Of a stretch of 31,544 bases of DNA, positions 31,346 to 31,544 are shown piece by piece. The notes below the pieces were generated by a model. The model made no database searches. It had not been told where the DNA came from and saw only the letters and a program-made list of their open reading frames with translations. How positions within the stretch are numbered: position 1 is the first letter of the stretch; every line of letters starts with the position of its first letter. The stretch is from JAQUSX01 sp035446985 (lineage in GTDB: Bacteria; Bacillota; Clostridia; Christensenellales; CAG-314). Both the position numbers and the translations under genes were made by a program. Location of the stretch: NCBI GenBank assembly GCA_035446985.1, contig DAOTGG010000011.1, positions 1 through 31,544 on the forward strand, given 5' to 3'.

Positions 31346-31544
31346 TTGGCAACTATCAATCAGCTTATTAAGCAAGGCAGAGAACGCGACGCGTATAAAA
31401 GCAAAACGCCGTTACTCGGTCACAGTCCTCAAAGACGTGGAGTTTGTTTGTCTGTAACGACTACTTCTCCCAAAAAACCGAACTCGGCATTGCGTAAAAT
31501 TTGCAGAATCAGACGTACCAATGGCGATGAAGGCACATGCTACA
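31346..31544 (+). CDS. rpsL: Ribosomal protein S12, cut by the window end
   Basis: Decoding-centre protein of the 30S subunit; 66 residues are visible. It starts with TTG, with AAAGGAGG a few bases upstream. MATINQL, the SPQRRGVC block and SPKKPNSALRK (with the two lysines linked to streptomycin sensitivity in other bacteria) are clear. The neighbouring positions are unusual: GVCLSV in place of GVCTRV, and RIRRTNGDEGTCY where nearly all S12 proteins have the pattern RVRLTNG-EVT-Y. The start lacks the roughly 13-residue insert of Bacillus S12. Its place after rpoC is as in Bacillus. Confidence 0.92.
   Translation, partial: MATINQLIKQGRERDAYKSKTPLLGHSPQRRGVCLSVTTTSPKKPNSALRKICRIRRTNGDEGTCY

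Noticed and set aside
1..31544. CRISPR arrays, insertion sequences, T-box or known riboswitches
   Set aside because: No regularly spaced repeats, no transposase, and no conserved T-box or riboswitch cores were seen in the gaps.

Overview
The window reads as chromosome of an AT-rich, Gram-positive-type bacterium of the Bacillota, most likely an uncultured member of the Clostridia. Supporting signs are the Bacillus/Clostridium-like gene sets (mrnC-rlmB-sigH, dnaX-ebfC-recR, rpoB-rpoC-rpsL), strong AGGAGG ribosome sites, frequent TTG starts, a CIRCE operator, a Gram-positive LexA-type box, and CwlD- and SigH-like proteins that are usually linked to sporulation. I cannot name genus or family from sequence alone.

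Layout. (1) 1-2510 is the edge of an integrated element: an unrecognised gene cut by the window start, then a tyrosine recombinase behind a LexA-like palindrome, ending at a tRNA-Pro(CGG) gene. A 35-bp direct repeat shows a second 5' half of the same tRNA, and a consensus promoter lies behind that orphan half rather than next to the intact gene. (2) 2511-9098 is metabolic and housekeeping: a PatB/MalY-type lyase, a small membrane protein, NadE, an acetyltransferase, an HD hydrolase, peptidase T and a ferritin-like protein. (3) 9099-14683 covers stress, envelope and signalling: HrcA/CIRCE-controlled Hsp20, a DnaA-box cluster, a CwlD-type amidase, a YbaK/ProX-type editing protein, a small membrane protein, a VanZ-like protein and a two-component system. 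(4) 15048-16079 is a lone reverse-strand DUF2804 gene sharing a divergent promoter region with the next operon. (5) 16223-21414 is one long operon: two acetyltransferases, mini-RNase III, RlmB, SigH-like sigma factor, DnaX, EbfC and RecR. (6) 21479-23267 is on the reverse strand: DUF2087, fused IspD-IspF, and an S4-domain protein of the RqcP/HslR type. (7) 23593-31544 is rpoB-rpoC with its own promoter, followed by a separately promoted rpsL cut by the window end.

The genes are mostly core information processing (transcription, replication, recombination, rRNA processing and modification) and are ordinary in themselves. The more unusual material is between genes: promoters placed so that several mRNAs should be leaderless, the rearranged tRNA-Pro locus, three DnaA boxes away from dnaA, several perfect palindromes at promoters, and two terminator-bounded intergenic stretches with C-rich anti-Shine-Dalgarno motifs. 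I found no CRISPR array, no insertion sequence and no obviously new multi-gene system. The best lead for accessory novelty is the element whose right end occupies the first 2.3 kb, most of which lies outside the window.
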